6,582 nt of DNA, from positions 1 through 6,582 of the forward strand of contig CAVCYP010000071.1 in NCBI GenBank assembly GCA_963606545.1, given 5' to 3'. Position numbers and translations under genes: made by a program. The DNA comes from UBA9732 sp963606545 (GTDB taxonomy: Bacteria; Spirochaetota; Spirochaetia; Sphaerochaetales; Sphaerochaetaceae). The number at the start of each line of letters is the position of its first letter. The stretch's first letter is position 1. The notes beneath the pieces were generated by a model that made no database searches, had not been told where the DNA came from, and was given only the letters and a program-made list of their open reading frames with translations. Positions 5,664 to 6,582 of the stretch are shown here, piece by piece.

Positions 5664-6490
5664 TTAACCTCTTTAACTATATAGAAAAGGACTCCCTAAT
5701 TCACCGCCTCAGCGGGGCCACCAAACTCAGCGCGCTCATCCTCCTCACCTTTGCAGCCATGACCACGTTCGACACCCGTTTTTTGGCCGTGATGCTAGTC
5801 TTTGCGCTTCTCCTCTTCAAGCTCTCCAAAATAAAACTCAGGGAAGTAAAGACCCTCTTTGTACTGACCTTTATCTTCATGGTACTAAACAACTTACTCA
5901 TCTACGTCTTCTCCCCAGAACACGGAGTCTCCATCTACGGCACTCGCCACGTCCTGCTAGAAGGCCTTGGCAGATGGACGCTAACAGAAGAACAACTCTT
6001 CTACCACCTGAACGTAGTTCTCAAATACCTAGCCACAATCCCACTTGTAATGATTTTTGTCTCCACCACGGACCCCAGCGAATTCGCCTCCTCCCTCAAC
6101 ATGATTGGCATCAGCTACAAGATAGCCTATTCCGTCTCCCTTGCCCTCCGATACATCCCAGACATCCAAAAGGAATACCACGATATCTCTCTTGCCCAAC
6201 AAGCCCGAGGTCTAGAAATGGCCAGTAAAAAACAAAGCCTCCTAAAGAGGCTCAAAAATGCCGCCGCCATGCTCTTCCCCCTCATCATCTCCTCCATGGA
6301 TAGAATAGAAATCATCTCAAATGCCATGGAACTCAGAGGCTTTGGCAAAAGCAAAAAGCGCACCTGGTACTCCTTCCGCTCCTTCAAAAAGAGCGACTGG
6401 GTAGCCCTAATCCTATCTGTCATAAGCCTAGCAGTATCCCTCTCGTTGAACTTCATCAACGGTGGCCGATACTTCAACCCCTGGGCCTAG
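5660..6490 (+). CDS. ECF transporter transmembrane coupling (T) component, EcfT/CbiQ family
   Basis: This 276-residue membrane protein should connect the S component to the double ATPase and transmit ATP-driven movement. Hydrophobic helices are visible at about 22-36, 41-53, 64-84, 118-135 and 246-265, with a weaker one at 201-213. The long cytoplasmic region holds the two coupling motifs of the family. The first is canonical (QQARGLEM, Ala182-Arg183-Gly184); the second is NAMELRGFG (Leu225-Arg226-Gly227, with Leu in place of the usual Ala). These short Arg-Gly elements are known to sit in grooves of the two ATPase domains. DPSEF (138-142) and LALRYIPDI (161-169) are also family features. It overlaps the ATPase gene by four bases (ATGA) and is last in the operon. 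Related operons call it MtsC or YkoC. The protein appears full length. Confidence 0.93.
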   Translation: MINLFNYIEKDSLIHRLSGATKLSALILLTFAAMTTFDTRFLAVMLVFALLLFKLSKIKLREVKTLFVLTFIFMVLNNLLIYVFSPEHGVSIYGTRHVLLEGLGRWTLTEEQLFYHLNVVLKYLATIPLVMIFVSTTDPSEFASSLNMIGISYKIAYSVSLALRYIPDIQKEYHDISLAQQARGLEMASKKQSLLKRLKNAAAMLFPLIISSMDRIEIISNAMELRGFGKSKKRTWYSFRSFKKSDWVALILSVISLAVSLSLNFINGGRYFNPWA

Positions 6491-6573
6491 TCCGCCAAAG
6501 CCTAGTCTATCAAGGTCTAAAGCTTTGTGGACCTAACCAGCTTCGTTTTATTAATCCGCTGCCTAGTCCATCA
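6485..6573. repeat. Three GCCTAGTC-type repeats at and after the end of the T-component gene
   Basis: GCCTAGTC occurs at 6485-6492 (overlapping the stop codon), 6500-6507 and 6561-6568. The match continues loosely: GCCTAGTCCGCCA, GCCTAGTCTATCA and GCCTAGTCCATCA. The first two are 15 bp apart. The function is unknown; local duplication is the simplest explanation. Confidence 0.5.
6513..6534 (+). other. Weak hairpin downstream of the ECF operon
   Basis: AGGTCTA (6513-6519) can pair with TGGACCT (6528-6534) over an 8-base loop, with one G-U pair. The nearest T-run (TTTT at 6546-6549) starts about 11 bases later, so it is at best a poor intrinsic terminator. The 92 bases after the T-component stop contain no gene that I can support. 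Confidence 0.3.
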
Positions 6574-6582
6574 CAATATTTC

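Noticed and set aside
4150..6570. Unusual abundance of CTAG
   Set aside because: I count about 11 in 2.2 kb, close to random expectation at this composition, so it shows only that CTAG is not avoided.

Overview
The window has moderate GC (about 45-50%) and holds six genes that read as ordinary chromosomal DNA. There is no sign of a phage, transposon, CRISPR array or RNA gene. The organism cannot be fixed from one window. The features suggest a moderate-GC Gram-positive: a UPF0397-type ECF transporter operon, an ornithine carbamoyltransferase most like the catabolic (arginine deiminase pathway) type, and a probably leaderless rmuC mRNA. My best guess is an Atopobium/Lancefieldella/Olsenella-like member of the Coriobacteriia, with a Firmicute as the alternative. 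This is inference.

Layout. Bases 1-523 (minus) are the 5' third or less of clpB, the disaggregase chaperone, cut by the window edge. A 148-bp divergent intergenic region separates it from a TetR-family regulator (672-1259, plus) that has a near-consensus promoter and a repeated TTGACTGT element. The regulator converges on, and overlaps by 13 bp, the 3' end of a minus-strand pair. In that pair rmuC (3215-2250) is followed after one base by argF/arcB (2248-1247), whose Shine-Dalgarno lies inside the last rmuC codons. The rmuC -10 box sits so close to the only possible ATG that its transcript should be leaderless.

From the same 91-bp intergenic region, a divergent promoter whose -35 overlaps that of rmuC drives a plus-strand ECF transporter operon. 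The operon encodes a UPF0397-family S component (3307-3864), a double ABC ATPase (3951-5663) and an EcfT-type transmembrane protein (5660-6490). Together these should form one vitamin- or precursor-importing ECF complex: the S protein binds the substrate, the two ATPase domains hydrolyse ATP and the T protein couples them. A strong intrinsic terminator sits between the S gene and the energising module, followed by a perfect 16-bp tandem duplication of the terminator's T-tract. This would let the S component be made in excess.

No wholly new system is evident. The points most worth a second look are the internal terminator with its duplicated tail, the leaderless rmuC with overlapping divergent promoters, the abrupt change of base composition inside the ATPase gene, and the unassigned substrate of the transporter, whose short leader has no room for a SAM, TPP or FMN riboswitch.
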